Part shown: one piece after another, positions 1 through 4,366 of the stretch
Numbering within the stretch: position 1 is the first letter of the stretch
How the letters are laid out: every line of letters starts with the position of its first letter
From: a bacterium
GTDB taxonomy: Bacteria > Bacillota > Clostridia > Oscillospirales > Acutalibacteraceae
Assembly: GCA_020626545.1 (NCBI GenBank)
Contig: JAHKZS010000140.1
Coordinates: 1-9,877, forward strand
Direction of reading: 5' to 3'
Length of the DNA stretch: 9,877 nt
Notes under the pieces: model-generated
What the model saw: the letters and a program-made list of their open reading frames with translations, nothing else
What the model was told of the DNA's origin: nothing
Databases searched by the model: none
Translations under genes and position numbers: made by a program

Positions 1-37
1 CAGGCTGCAATCTCCAATAAGTAATTATTGATTATAG

Positions 38-73
38 ATGGGTTGGCGCTTATGTGCCAACCCATTATTTTTA
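38..73 (+). terminator. Rho-independent terminator of the upstream transcript
   Basis: A perfect 10-bp stem (38-47 with 56-65, ATGGGTTGGC/GCCAACCCAT) encloses an 8-nt loop and is followed by TATTTTTA. This is a typical intrinsic terminator. The bases before it (1-37) have stop codons in all three frames; one frame reads QAAISNK and stops at 22-24, which could be the end of an upstream gene, but eight codons are too few to identify it. The hairpin contains an ATG at 38 that is in frame with the next gene; it lies inside the stem and is not a credible start. Confidence 0.8.
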
Positions 74-82
74 CATATTGAT

Positions 83-745
83 ATGAAGTTTAATGAAATT
101 TTAGATAAATACACTTTTATTCCCGAAAAAGCCCTTGACTGCGGCTTTGTTGAAAAAGATGGAATTTATTCCTTAAAAAGATATTTAAGTGACCGTGATT
201 TTTACACAGTAATTGAGATAAGCCGCGATAATATAAACGCCGAGGTTTTTGAGAGCGAAGATGACGAGCTGTATATTCCGTTTAACGTTAGTATAGACGA
301 CGGCGGATTTGTTAACGAAATAAGGGCTGAGGTTCAGTGTATAATCGATGAAATCGTAAAGAACTGCTTTACGGTATGCGACGTTAAAACCGCGCTTTTG
401 AACTTTGCTGAGGAAAAGTTCGGCACAAAACCTAACGCTCCTTGGAATTATCTCGACGAATACCACACGCTAAAGACTGAAAATAAAAAGAAATGGTACG
501 CGCTTTTTATGTACATACCTTATAAATACTTAGGCGTAAATAAAAAGGGCAAGATTCATGTGTTGAACGTAAAAGCCTCGAGCGATACCATCAATAATGT
601 AATAGATAATGTGCATTATTTTCCCGCTTACCATATGAATAAAAAATACTGGATTTCGATTTTGCTCGATAAGACGGCTGACGTAGAGTTTATAGAAAAG
701 CTTATCGAGGAGAGTTATTACCTCGCCGAAGGTAAGAAAAGGTGA
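83..745 (+). CDS. MmcQ/YjbR-family protein (220 aa)
   Basis: The C-terminal half matches the MmcQ/YjbR (DUF419) fold: KKWYALFMYIPYKYLG at about residues 136-151, then FPAYHMNKKYWISILLD at 180-196 and a closing SYYLA at 211-215. These proteins have a CyaY-like/DNA-binding-like fold, but their biochemical role is not established. The N-terminal 100 residues resemble the extension found in longer Firmicutes members. I chose the ATG at 83 (MKFNEILDKY) because the upstream in-frame ATG at 38 lies in a terminator stem. No Shine-Dalgarno sequence precedes 83, which is unusual here because almost every other gene in the window has one. The gene ends at TGA 743-745, which overlaps the ribosome binding site of the next gene, so translational coupling is likely. 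It is the first gene of a three-gene operon. Family assignment is fairly secure; function is unknown. Confidence 0.8.
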   Translation: MKFNEILDKYTFIPEKALDCGFVEKDGIYSLKRYLSDRDFYTVIEISRDNINAEVFESEDDELYIPFNVSIDDGGFVNEIRAEVQCIIDEIVKNCFTVCDVKTALLNFAEEKFGTKPNAPWNYLDEYHTLKTENKKKWYALFMYIPYKYLGVNKKGKIHVLNVKASSDTINNVIDNVHYFPAYHMNKKYWISILLDKTADVEFIEKLIEESYYLAEGKKR

Positions 746-749
746 TTAT

Positions 750-1226
750 ATGTTCAGAGAAATGTTAAGAAAAAAACAGGCGCTCACCGAGCCTGAGTGT
801 AAAGAGATTCTTATAAACGAAAAACGCGGAGTTTTATCGGTTATAGGCGACGAGGGTTATCCCTACGGCTTTCCGATAAATCACTATTATAATAAAAAAG
901 ACGGCTGTATCTATTTTCACTGCGGAAAAGTCGGCCATAAGCTCGATGCCCTTAAAAACTGCGGTAAGGTCTCATTCTGCGTTTACGATAAGGGCTATAA
1001 AAAAGACGGTTTTTGGGCGCTTAATATTAAGAGCGTCATAGTTTTCGGAAAGGCTGAGGTTATAAGCGATAGTGATACCGTTGCCGAAATAAGTCGAAAC
1101 CTCTCCTATAAATTTACCGATGATGAAAGTTATATTGATAAAGAGATTAGTAAATTTTTGAAAAATACACTGCTTATTAAACTTACGCCCGAGCATATCT
1201 CGGGCAAGCTGGTTAACGAAAGTTAG
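750..1226 (+). CDS. Pyridoxamine 5'-phosphate oxidase-like flavin-binding protein, NimA-related
   Basis: A 158-residue protein of the FMN-binding split-barrel superfamily, closest to the NimA/5-nitroimidazole-resistance-like branch. Visible family elements are GVLSVIGDEGYPYGFPINHYY (about residues 27-47), IYFHCGKVGHKLDALK (54-69), VSFCVYD (74-80), and a C-terminal strand ending KLTPEHISGK (144-153). Relatives are cytosolic dimers that bind FMN or related cofactors and reduce small molecules; the true substrate here cannot be read from sequence, and nitroimidazole resistance should not be assumed. The ribosome binding site AGGTGA (740-745) overlaps the stop codon of the preceding gene, and the start is 4 bp after that stop, so the two are coupled. 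The next gene follows after 8 bp. No signal peptide or membrane segment is seen. Confidence 0.85.
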   Translation: MFREMLRKKQALTEPECKEILINEKRGVLSVIGDEGYPYGFPINHYYNKKDGCIYFHCGKVGHKLDALKNCGKVSFCVYDKGYKKDGFWALNIKSVIVFGKAEVISDSDTVAEISRNLSYKFTDDESYIDKEISKFLKNTLLIKLTPEHISGKLVNES

Positions 1227-1234
1227 GTGAAATT

Positions 1235-1540
1235 ATGGCTTCGGATAAAGAATACCTCGACTATATACTCGAACAGCTCTCTGAAATGGAAGATATTTCA
1301 TATAGAAAGATGATGGGGGAGTATATACTATATTATAAAGGAAAAGTGTTCGGCGGAATCTACGATAACCGCTTTTTGATAAAGCCCGTTAAATCCGCTC
1401 TCGCTATGATACCAACGCCGATTTACGAAACTCCCTACGACGGCGCTAAGGATATGATACTCGTCGAGAATATCGAGGACAGAGTTTTTCTCTCGGATTT
1501 AATCAATGCGATGTATGACGATTTACCGAAAAAGAAGTAA
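1235..1540 (+). CDS. Stand-alone TfoX N-terminal domain protein
   Basis: The 101 residues match the TfoX/Sxy N-terminal domain: RKMMGEYILYYKGKVFGGIYDN at about 24-45 followed by RFLIKPVKSA at 46-55, with the usual spacing after a short N-terminal helix. In gamma-proteobacteria Sxy/TfoX adds a C-terminal helix-hairpin-helix domain and promotes competence with CRP. That second domain is absent here, as in many Firmicutes single-domain homologues, so a competence role should not be inferred. The ribosome binding site AGGTGA at 1225-1230 overlaps the stop of the NimA-like gene. It is the last gene of the operon, and a strong terminator starts 16 bp after its stop codon. YjbR and TfoX N-domains are both small domains of unknown function that occur together in this operon. 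Confidence 0.85.
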   Translation: MASDKEYLDYILEQLSEMEDISYRKMMGEYILYYKGKVFGGIYDNRFLIKPVKSALAMIPTPIYETPYDGAKDMILVENIEDRVFLSDLINAMYDDLPKKK

Positions 1541-1555
1541 TATTCCGTAAAAGAA

Positions 1556-1587
1556 AAAACCGTGCTGACTGCACGGTTTTATTTCTT
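1556..1587. terminator. Bidirectional terminator between the three-gene operon and cysE
   Basis: A 10-bp perfect stem AAAACCGTGC (1556-1565) / GCACGGTTTT (1571-1580) has a 5-nt loop TGACT. On the plus strand it is followed by TTTTATTTCTTT. On the minus strand the A-run at 1554-1559 reads as a T-run. It can therefore end both the operon (stop at 1540) and the convergent cysE (stop at 1596). Confidence 0.9.
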
Positions 1588-1595
1588 TATTAGAA

Positions 1596-2501
1596 TCAAA
1601 TACTATAATCCAAAAAGTCCTCGGCGTATTTTTTATCTACGCTGTACTCGAGTTGAGGGTTGCGGATATTAACCTTCATACCCTCGGGTATAGACTGAAT
1701 AATAAACGCGTTACCGCCGATTACTACGTCGTTTCCGATAATAGTTTCTCCGCCGAGTATGCTCGTGTTGGAGTATATAGTTACGTTGTTGCCGATTGTC
1801 GGATGACGTTTAACGCCCTTAAGCTGCTGGCCTTTACGGGTGGAAAGTCCGCCTAAAGTTACGCCCTGATAAATCTTAACGTTGTTTCCGATTACGGTTG
1901 TTTCGCCGATAACGATACCTGTTCCATGGTCGATAAAGAAATACTCGCCGATAGTCGCCCCGGGGTGAATATCAATACCCGTCAAGTTGTGGGCGTATTC
2001 GGAGATTATTCTCGGAATCATCGGAACTCCTAAGAGCCATAGCTCGTGGGCGATTCTGTAAACGCTTATCGCGAATACTCCGGGGTAGCAGAATATAATC
2101 TCGTCGTTGCTGTACGCGGCGGGATCGCCGTTGTAAGCAGCTATAATATCGGTGTTGAGATAATCTCTAATCGTCGGGATTTTGTCGATGAATTTTCCGA
2201 CAATTTCCTTAGCTTTTTCCGTACAGTTATCGCATCCGCCCTCGTTATTTAAAGCTCTCTCAACCTGTTTGGTGAGGTTGTACTCGATATACTCGAGCTT
2301 TTCGCCAATATAAAACCTGACGTATTCGCTTTTAATTTTTTTGTTGTCGAAATAACCGGGGAATAATAGCTTTCTAAGTTCTTTAACCAGAAGTATTAAA
2401 ACATCTCTGCTTACGATATGGTTCTCGCCGATACGCTTGGTGAGGTCGTATTTTTCGTAGCTTTCTAAAATCATATCTACCTTTTTATCTGTATCTTTCA
2501 T
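1596..2501 (-). CDS. cysE: Serine O-acetyltransferase, EpsC/SatA type
   Basis: Transfers acetyl from acetyl-CoA to L-serine, giving O-acetylserine, the substrate of the CysK encoded nearby. The 301-residue length, with an alpha-helical N-terminal half (about 1-170), fits the EpsC/SatA group rather than short Bacillus CysE. The left-handed beta-helix follows: [11 protein letters not shown] (175-185), [13 protein letters not shown] (189-201), [12 protein letters not shown] (209-220), RHPTIGNNV (232-240) and GGNAFI (262-267). Asp177 and His192 keep the 15-residue spacing of the catalytic Asp143/His158 pair of E. coli CysE, and His233 sits in the RHP loop. The C-terminus is EDFLDYSI, ending in Ile, as in acetyltransferases that dock into O-acetylserine sulfhydrylase. 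The ribosome binding site GGGAG ends 8 nt before the ATG. It is transcribed divergently from the Rrf2 regulator and convergently with the upstream operon. Confidence 0.95.
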   Translation of the reverse strand: MKDTDKKVDMILESYEKYDLTKRIGENHIVSRDVLILLVKELRKLLFPGYFDNKKIKSEYVRFYIGEKLEYIEYNLTKQVERALNNEGGCDNCTEKAKEIVGKFIDKIPTIRDYLNTDIIAAYNGDPAAYSNDEIIFCYPGVFAISVYRIAHELWLLGVPMIPRIISEYAHNLTGIDIHPGATIGEYFFIDHGTGIVIGETTVIGNNVKIYQGVTLGGLSTRKGQQLKGVKRHPTIGNNVTIYSNTSILGGETIIGNDVVIGGNAFIIQSIPEGMKVNIRNPQLEYSVDKKYAEDFLDYSI

Positions 2502-2527
2502 AAGGTCATCTCCCTCTATACTCTACT

Positions 2528-2556
2528 ATTATACTAGACTTTTAATAATAACGCAA
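2528..2556 (-). promoter_or_regulatory. cysE promoter
   Basis: On the minus strand, -35 TTGCGT (2556-2551), a 17-nt spacer and a perfect -10 TATAAT (2533-2528) predict a transcript starting near 2521, with only about 20 nt of leader. No leader ORF or riboswitch fits in that leader, unlike cysK. Confidence 0.7.
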
Positions 2557-2564
2557 CAAAAATC

Positions 2565-2593
2565 TTGAAAACCTAGTGGTTTTGTGGTATTAT
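2565..2593 (+). promoter_or_regulatory. Promoter of the Rrf2-family regulator
   Basis: TTGAAA (2565-2570), a 17-nt spacer and TATTAT (2588-2593) form a good sigma-A-type promoter. The start of transcription would be near 2600, about 25 nt before the ATG at 2625. It is back-to-back with the cysE promoter. Confidence 0.75.
2568..2583. promoter_or_regulatory. Candidate Rrf2 operator (perfect inverted repeat)
   Basis: AAAACC-TAGT-GGTTTT is a perfect 6-bp inverted repeat with a 4-bp centre. It overlaps the -35 element and spacer of the regulator's own promoter and lies about 12 bp upstream of the cysE -35. Its position suits autorepression with possible co-control of cysE. Which protein binds it is inferred only from position and dyad symmetry. 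Confidence 0.5.
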
Positions 2594-2624
2594 TATTTCA
2601 TGAAATATACTCGGAGATGATACT

Positions 2625-3065
2625 ATGAGAATTTCTACAAAGGGAAGATACGCGCTGAGGATGCTTGTTGACCTTGCTGAGCATAAGAACGACGGCTTTA
2701 TAGCACTTAAAGATATAGCTAAGCGCCAAAATATCTCTAAAAAATATCTTGAGCAGATTGTACCTGTTTTCAATAAATCACATATACTACAGACTAACCG
2801 AGGTTTCCAAGGAGGATACCGCTTAGCCGTAGAGCCGAATAAATGCACGGTAGGTGAGGTTATAAGGCTTACCGAGGGCAGTTTATCTCCGCTGGCTTGT
2901 ATTGATGACGAAAATGAGGTTCATTGTGATAGAAGCGCGGACTGCGCGACCTTGTATGTATGGCAGGGGTTAAAGAAAGTAGTTACCGACTATCTCGACA
3001 GCGTTACTCTCCAGGATATTATAGATAAAAAACACGAGAGCTACGCTAATGACTATGTTATTTGA
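2625..3065 (+). CDS. Rrf2-family transcriptional regulator (IscR/CymR-like)
   Basis: A 146-residue Rrf2 protein. It begins with the family signature MRISTKGRYALRMLVDLA (1-18), then a winged helix-turn-helix (IALKDIAKRQNISKKYLEQI, 26-45), a wing with the typical GGYRLA (63-68), and a dimerisation helix around 110-125. Rrf2 members include CymR, the cysteine-metabolism repressor that senses O-acetylserine through CysK, and the Fe-S sensor IscR. Three cysteines, C92, C101 and C107, form CX8CX5C in the region where IscR holds its [2Fe-2S] cluster (CX5CX5C), so Fe-S or thiol sensing is possible; Bacillus CymR lacks this triad. Location between divergent cysE and cysK strongly suggests control of cysteine synthesis. 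GGAG at 2613-2616 is 8 nt from the start codon. The CymR-versus-IscR call is open. Confidence 0.9.
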   Translation: MRISTKGRYALRMLVDLAEHKNDGFIALKDIAKRQNISKKYLEQIVPVFNKSHILQTNRGFQGGYRLAVEPNKCTVGEVIRLTEGSLSPLACIDDENEVHCDRSADCATLYVWQGLKKVVTDYLDSVTLQDIIDKKHESYANDYVI

Positions 3066-3066
3066 A

Positions 3067-3094
3067 TTGAAAATGGAAAATTGAAAATGGAAAA
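3067..3094 (+). repeat. Two exact tandem copies of a 14-bp unit
   Basis: TTGAAAATGGAAAA occurs at 3067-3080 and again, base for base, at 3081-3094, starting 2 bp after the stop of the Rrf2 gene and running up to the GGTCGGG hairpin. It is A-rich, non-coding and unlike the flanks; it may be one end of a small dispersed intergenic element. Confidence 0.85.
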
Positions 3095-3098
3095 TTAT

Positions 3099-3143
3099 GG
3101 TCGGGCAGATAGAGCGCTGTATGATTAACGCTTTTTCCCGACC
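3099..3143 (+). terminator. Branched hairpin downstream of the Rrf2 gene, possible terminator
   Basis: GGTCGGG (3099-3105) pairs with CCCGACC (3137-3143). Within it AGCG (3113-3116) pairs with CGCT (3129-3132). It is followed by GCATTTTAT, a weak T-tract. It could terminate the regulator transcript or be the inverted repeat of a small intergenic element linked to the tandem repeat just before it. Confidence 0.5.
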
Positions 3144-3157
3144 GCATTTTATAATAG

Positions 3158-3188
3158 AAACGCCTTACGGATAATCCGCAAGGCGTTT
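3158..3188. terminator. Terminator hairpin at the 3' end of cysK
   Basis: AAACGCCTT (3158-3166) pairs with AAGGCGTTT (3180-3188), and an inner CGGAT/ATCCG extends the stem. It lies 13 bp beyond the cysK stop codon. On the minus strand it is followed by a modest T-rich tract (TTTCTATTAT), so it most likely ends the cysK message. Confidence 0.7.
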
Positions 3189-3201
3189 AATATTATGATA
3201 A

Positions 3202-4131
3202 TTATTCGCTGAACATCGGGGTAGAGAGGTAACGTTCGCCTGTGTCGGGGAGTAAAGCTACGATAATCTTGCCCTTGTTTTCGGGTCGTTTAGCGAGCTG
3301 CGTCGCCGCGAATACAGCCGCTCCCGAAGAAATACCTACGAGCAAGCCTTCGTTTTTAGCGAGATTTCTTCCTGTTTCAAAAGCTTCCTCATTTTCTACC
3401 GTTATAATCTCGTCGTAGATTTTAGTGTTGAGTGTTTCGGGGACGAATCCCGCGCCGATACCCTGGATTTTATGCGGACCGGGGGTTCCCTTTGAGAGAA
3501 CAGGGGAGGTTGCGGGCTCTACCGCTACAACCTTAATATCGGGGTTTTTGCTCTTTAAGTATTCGCCTACGCCTGAAACTGTTCCGCCTGTACCTACGCC
3601 CGCTACGAAAATATCAACCTTACCGTCGGTATCTTCCCAGATTTCAGGGCCTGTGGATGCGATATGAGCTTTAGGGTTGGCGAGGTTAGTGAACTGGCTC
3701 GGAATAAAGCTGTTTTCTATCTCTTTAGCTAACTCATCTGCTTTAGCGATAGCGCCCTTCATACCTTTAGCACCTTCGGTAAGTACGAGCTCAGCGCCGT
3801 ACGCTTTAAGAAGATTTCTGCGCTCAATACTCATCGTTTCGGGCATTGTGAGGATAATTCTGTAACCTCTGGACGACGCTACCGAAGCTAAACCGATACC
3901 TGTGTTACCGCTTGTGGGTTCGATAATAACCGCGCCTTTTTTTAGGATTCCCTGAGCTTCCGCTTCGTCAATCATAGCTTTAGCGATTCTGTCCTTAACG
4001 CTGCCCGCCGGGTTAAAGTATTCGAGCTTGCCTATAACCTTAGCTTCAAGGTTGTTGGCTTCTTCGTGATTTTTGAGCTCGAGTAGAGGTGTTTTTCCTA
4101 TTAAATCAGTAATTCTTTCGTAAATTTTCAT
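3202..4131 (-). CDS. cysK: Cysteine synthase A (O-acetylserine sulfhydrylase)
   Basis: A PLP enzyme that converts O-acetylserine plus sulfide to cysteine and acetate in the cytosol. The 309 residues fit the CysK family. Lys46 in NPAGSVKDR (40-48) is the PLP-bound lysine. TSGNTG (73-78) is the substrate-binding loop, GTGGT (180-184) binds the PLP phosphate, [11 protein letters not shown] (221-231) is the CysK-type hallmark, and SSG (268-270) contacts the pyridine ring. Nothing key is missing. The start at 4131 is supported by AAGGAG (4145-4140) 8 nt upstream. It is transcribed alone, from a perfect-consensus promoter about 120 nt upstream, through a leader with its own small ORF. Its partner acetyltransferase is encoded on the same strand beyond the Rrf2 gene, and in other bacteria CysK also acts as co-sensor for the Rrf2 regulator CymR. 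Confidence 0.97.
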   Translation of the reverse strand: MKIYERITDLIGKTPLLELKNHEEANNLEAKVIGKLEYFNPAGSVKDRIAKAMIDEAEAQGILKKGAVIIEPTSGNTGIGLASVASSRGYRIILTMPETMSIERRNLLKAYGAELVLTEGAKGMKGAIAKADELAKEIENSFIPSQFTNLANPKAHIASTGPEIWEDTDGKVDIFVAGVGTGGTVSGVGEYLKSKNPDIKVVAVEPATSPVLSKGTPGPHKIQGIGAGFVPETLNTKIYDEIITVENEEAFETGRNLAKNEGLLVGISSGAAVFAATQLAKRPENKGKIIVALLPDTGERYLSTPMFSE

Positions 4132-4192
4132 AATGTTGACTCCTTAAATAATATAATGTTTTAGATTTGCTTTAAATACAGCGCCAACATCG
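4132..4192 (-). promoter_or_regulatory. Predicted stem masking the cysK translation start
   Basis: In the mRNA, bases 4191-4183 (over the first Cys, Trp and Arg codons of the leader ORF) can pair with 4140-4132, the stretch from the last G of the cysK Shine-Dalgarno to the base before AUG. The pairing has six contiguous Watson-Crick pairs (AUGUUG with CAACAU), flanking G-U pairs and an outer C-G. The loop would be about 42 nt. Formation should hinder cysK initiation, while a ribosome stalled at the Cys codon would open it. This is read by eye; no energy was computed. Confidence 0.45.
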
Positions 4193-4216
4193 TTCGTGTA
4201 TTTTAGAAATAATCAT
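4172..4216 (-). CDS. Putative cysteine-sensing leader peptide of cysK (14 aa)
   Basis: A small ORF, MIISKIHERCWRCI then TAA, lies in the leader of cysK, on the same strand and 40 nt before the cysK ATG. It has one of the better ribosome binding sites in the window: AAAGGAG (4229-4223), 6 nt from its ATG. Two of its 14 codons are Cys (TGT at 4189-4187 and 4180-4178), flanking Trp-Arg, a strong enrichment for a rare amino acid immediately upstream of the cysteine-synthesis gene. This is the pattern of amino-acid-sensing leader peptides such as trpL or hisL; Cys-rich upstream ORFs controlling sulfur genes are described in mycobacteria. It has no resemblance to a functional protein. Translation and regulatory role are inferred; a chance ORF is the alternative, made less likely by the ribosome binding site and position. 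Confidence 0.6.
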   Translation of the reverse strand: MIISKIHERCWRCI

Positions 4217-4234
4217 AACGTTCTCCTTTAAAAC

Positions 4235-4262
4235 TTAGTAATCCTACTAACTTTATAGGTAT
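4235..4262. promoter_or_regulatory. Candidate Rrf2/CymR-type operator in the cysK leader
   Basis: Two overlapping dyads lie just downstream of the predicted cysK start of transcription. TTAGTA-ATCC-TACTAA (4235-4250) is a perfect 6-bp inverted repeat. CCTACTAACTTTATAGG (4243-4259) has CCTA/TAGG ends and 12 of 17 self-complementary positions. Read on the minus strand the second begins ACCTA, as does the dyad region in the regulator's own promoter. A repressor here would block cysK transcription. Binding by the Rrf2 protein is inferred. Confidence 0.5.
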
Positions 4263-4289
4263 TATAACATCAAGGTTATGTTTTGTCAA
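4261..4289 (-). promoter_or_regulatory. cysK promoter (perfect consensus)
   Basis: TTGACA (4289-4284), a 17-nt spacer and TATAAT (4266-4261) match the sigma-A consensus at all 12 positions. The predicted start is near 4254, giving a leader of about 120 nt. A promoter this strong implies that control comes from repression or from the leader rather than from activation. Confidence 0.9.
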
Positions 4290-4321
4290 CTGTTTTTCAG
4301 AAAAACTTCACCTAATTATAA

Positions 4322-4350
4322 TTGTATTTTCCCGATTTTTACGTTATAAT
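4322..4350 (+). promoter_or_regulatory. Promoter of the transglutaminase-like gene
   Basis: A weak -35 TTGTAT (4322-4327), a 17-nt spacer and a perfect -10 TATAAT (4345-4350) place the start near 4357. The predicted leader is only about 10 nt, barely enough to hold the ribosome binding site GGTGA at 4357-4361. It is divergent from the cysK promoter, with the two -35 boxes about 32 bp apart. Confidence 0.6.
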
Positions 4351-4366
4351 GTGATTGGTGATAAAT

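Noticed and set aside
38..82. Extension of the YjbR-like gene to the ATG at 38
   Set aside because: The 15 extra codons lie inside a perfect terminator hairpin and its T-tract and add no family-conserved sequence.
1653..2252. Two plus-strand ORFs (67 and 68 codons) across cysE
   Set aside because: They lie wholly antisense to the acetyltransferase core, have no plausible start sites and resemble no family.
4132..4254. Cysteine T-box or SAM (S-box) riboswitch in the cysK leader
   Set aside because: No T-box consensus (TGGNACCGCG-type), no antiterminator/terminator pair, and the leader is too short for either class.
4292..4306. GTTTTT-CAG-AAAAAC inverted repeat between the cysK and transglutaminase promoters
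   Set aside because: A short A/T-tract dyad that is likely by chance in AT-rich intergenic DNA; not supported as an operator.
4355..4366. TTG start for the transglutaminase-like gene
   Set aside because: The ATG at 4367 has a well-spaced GGTGA; the TTG overlaps this site and has no ribosome binding site of its own.
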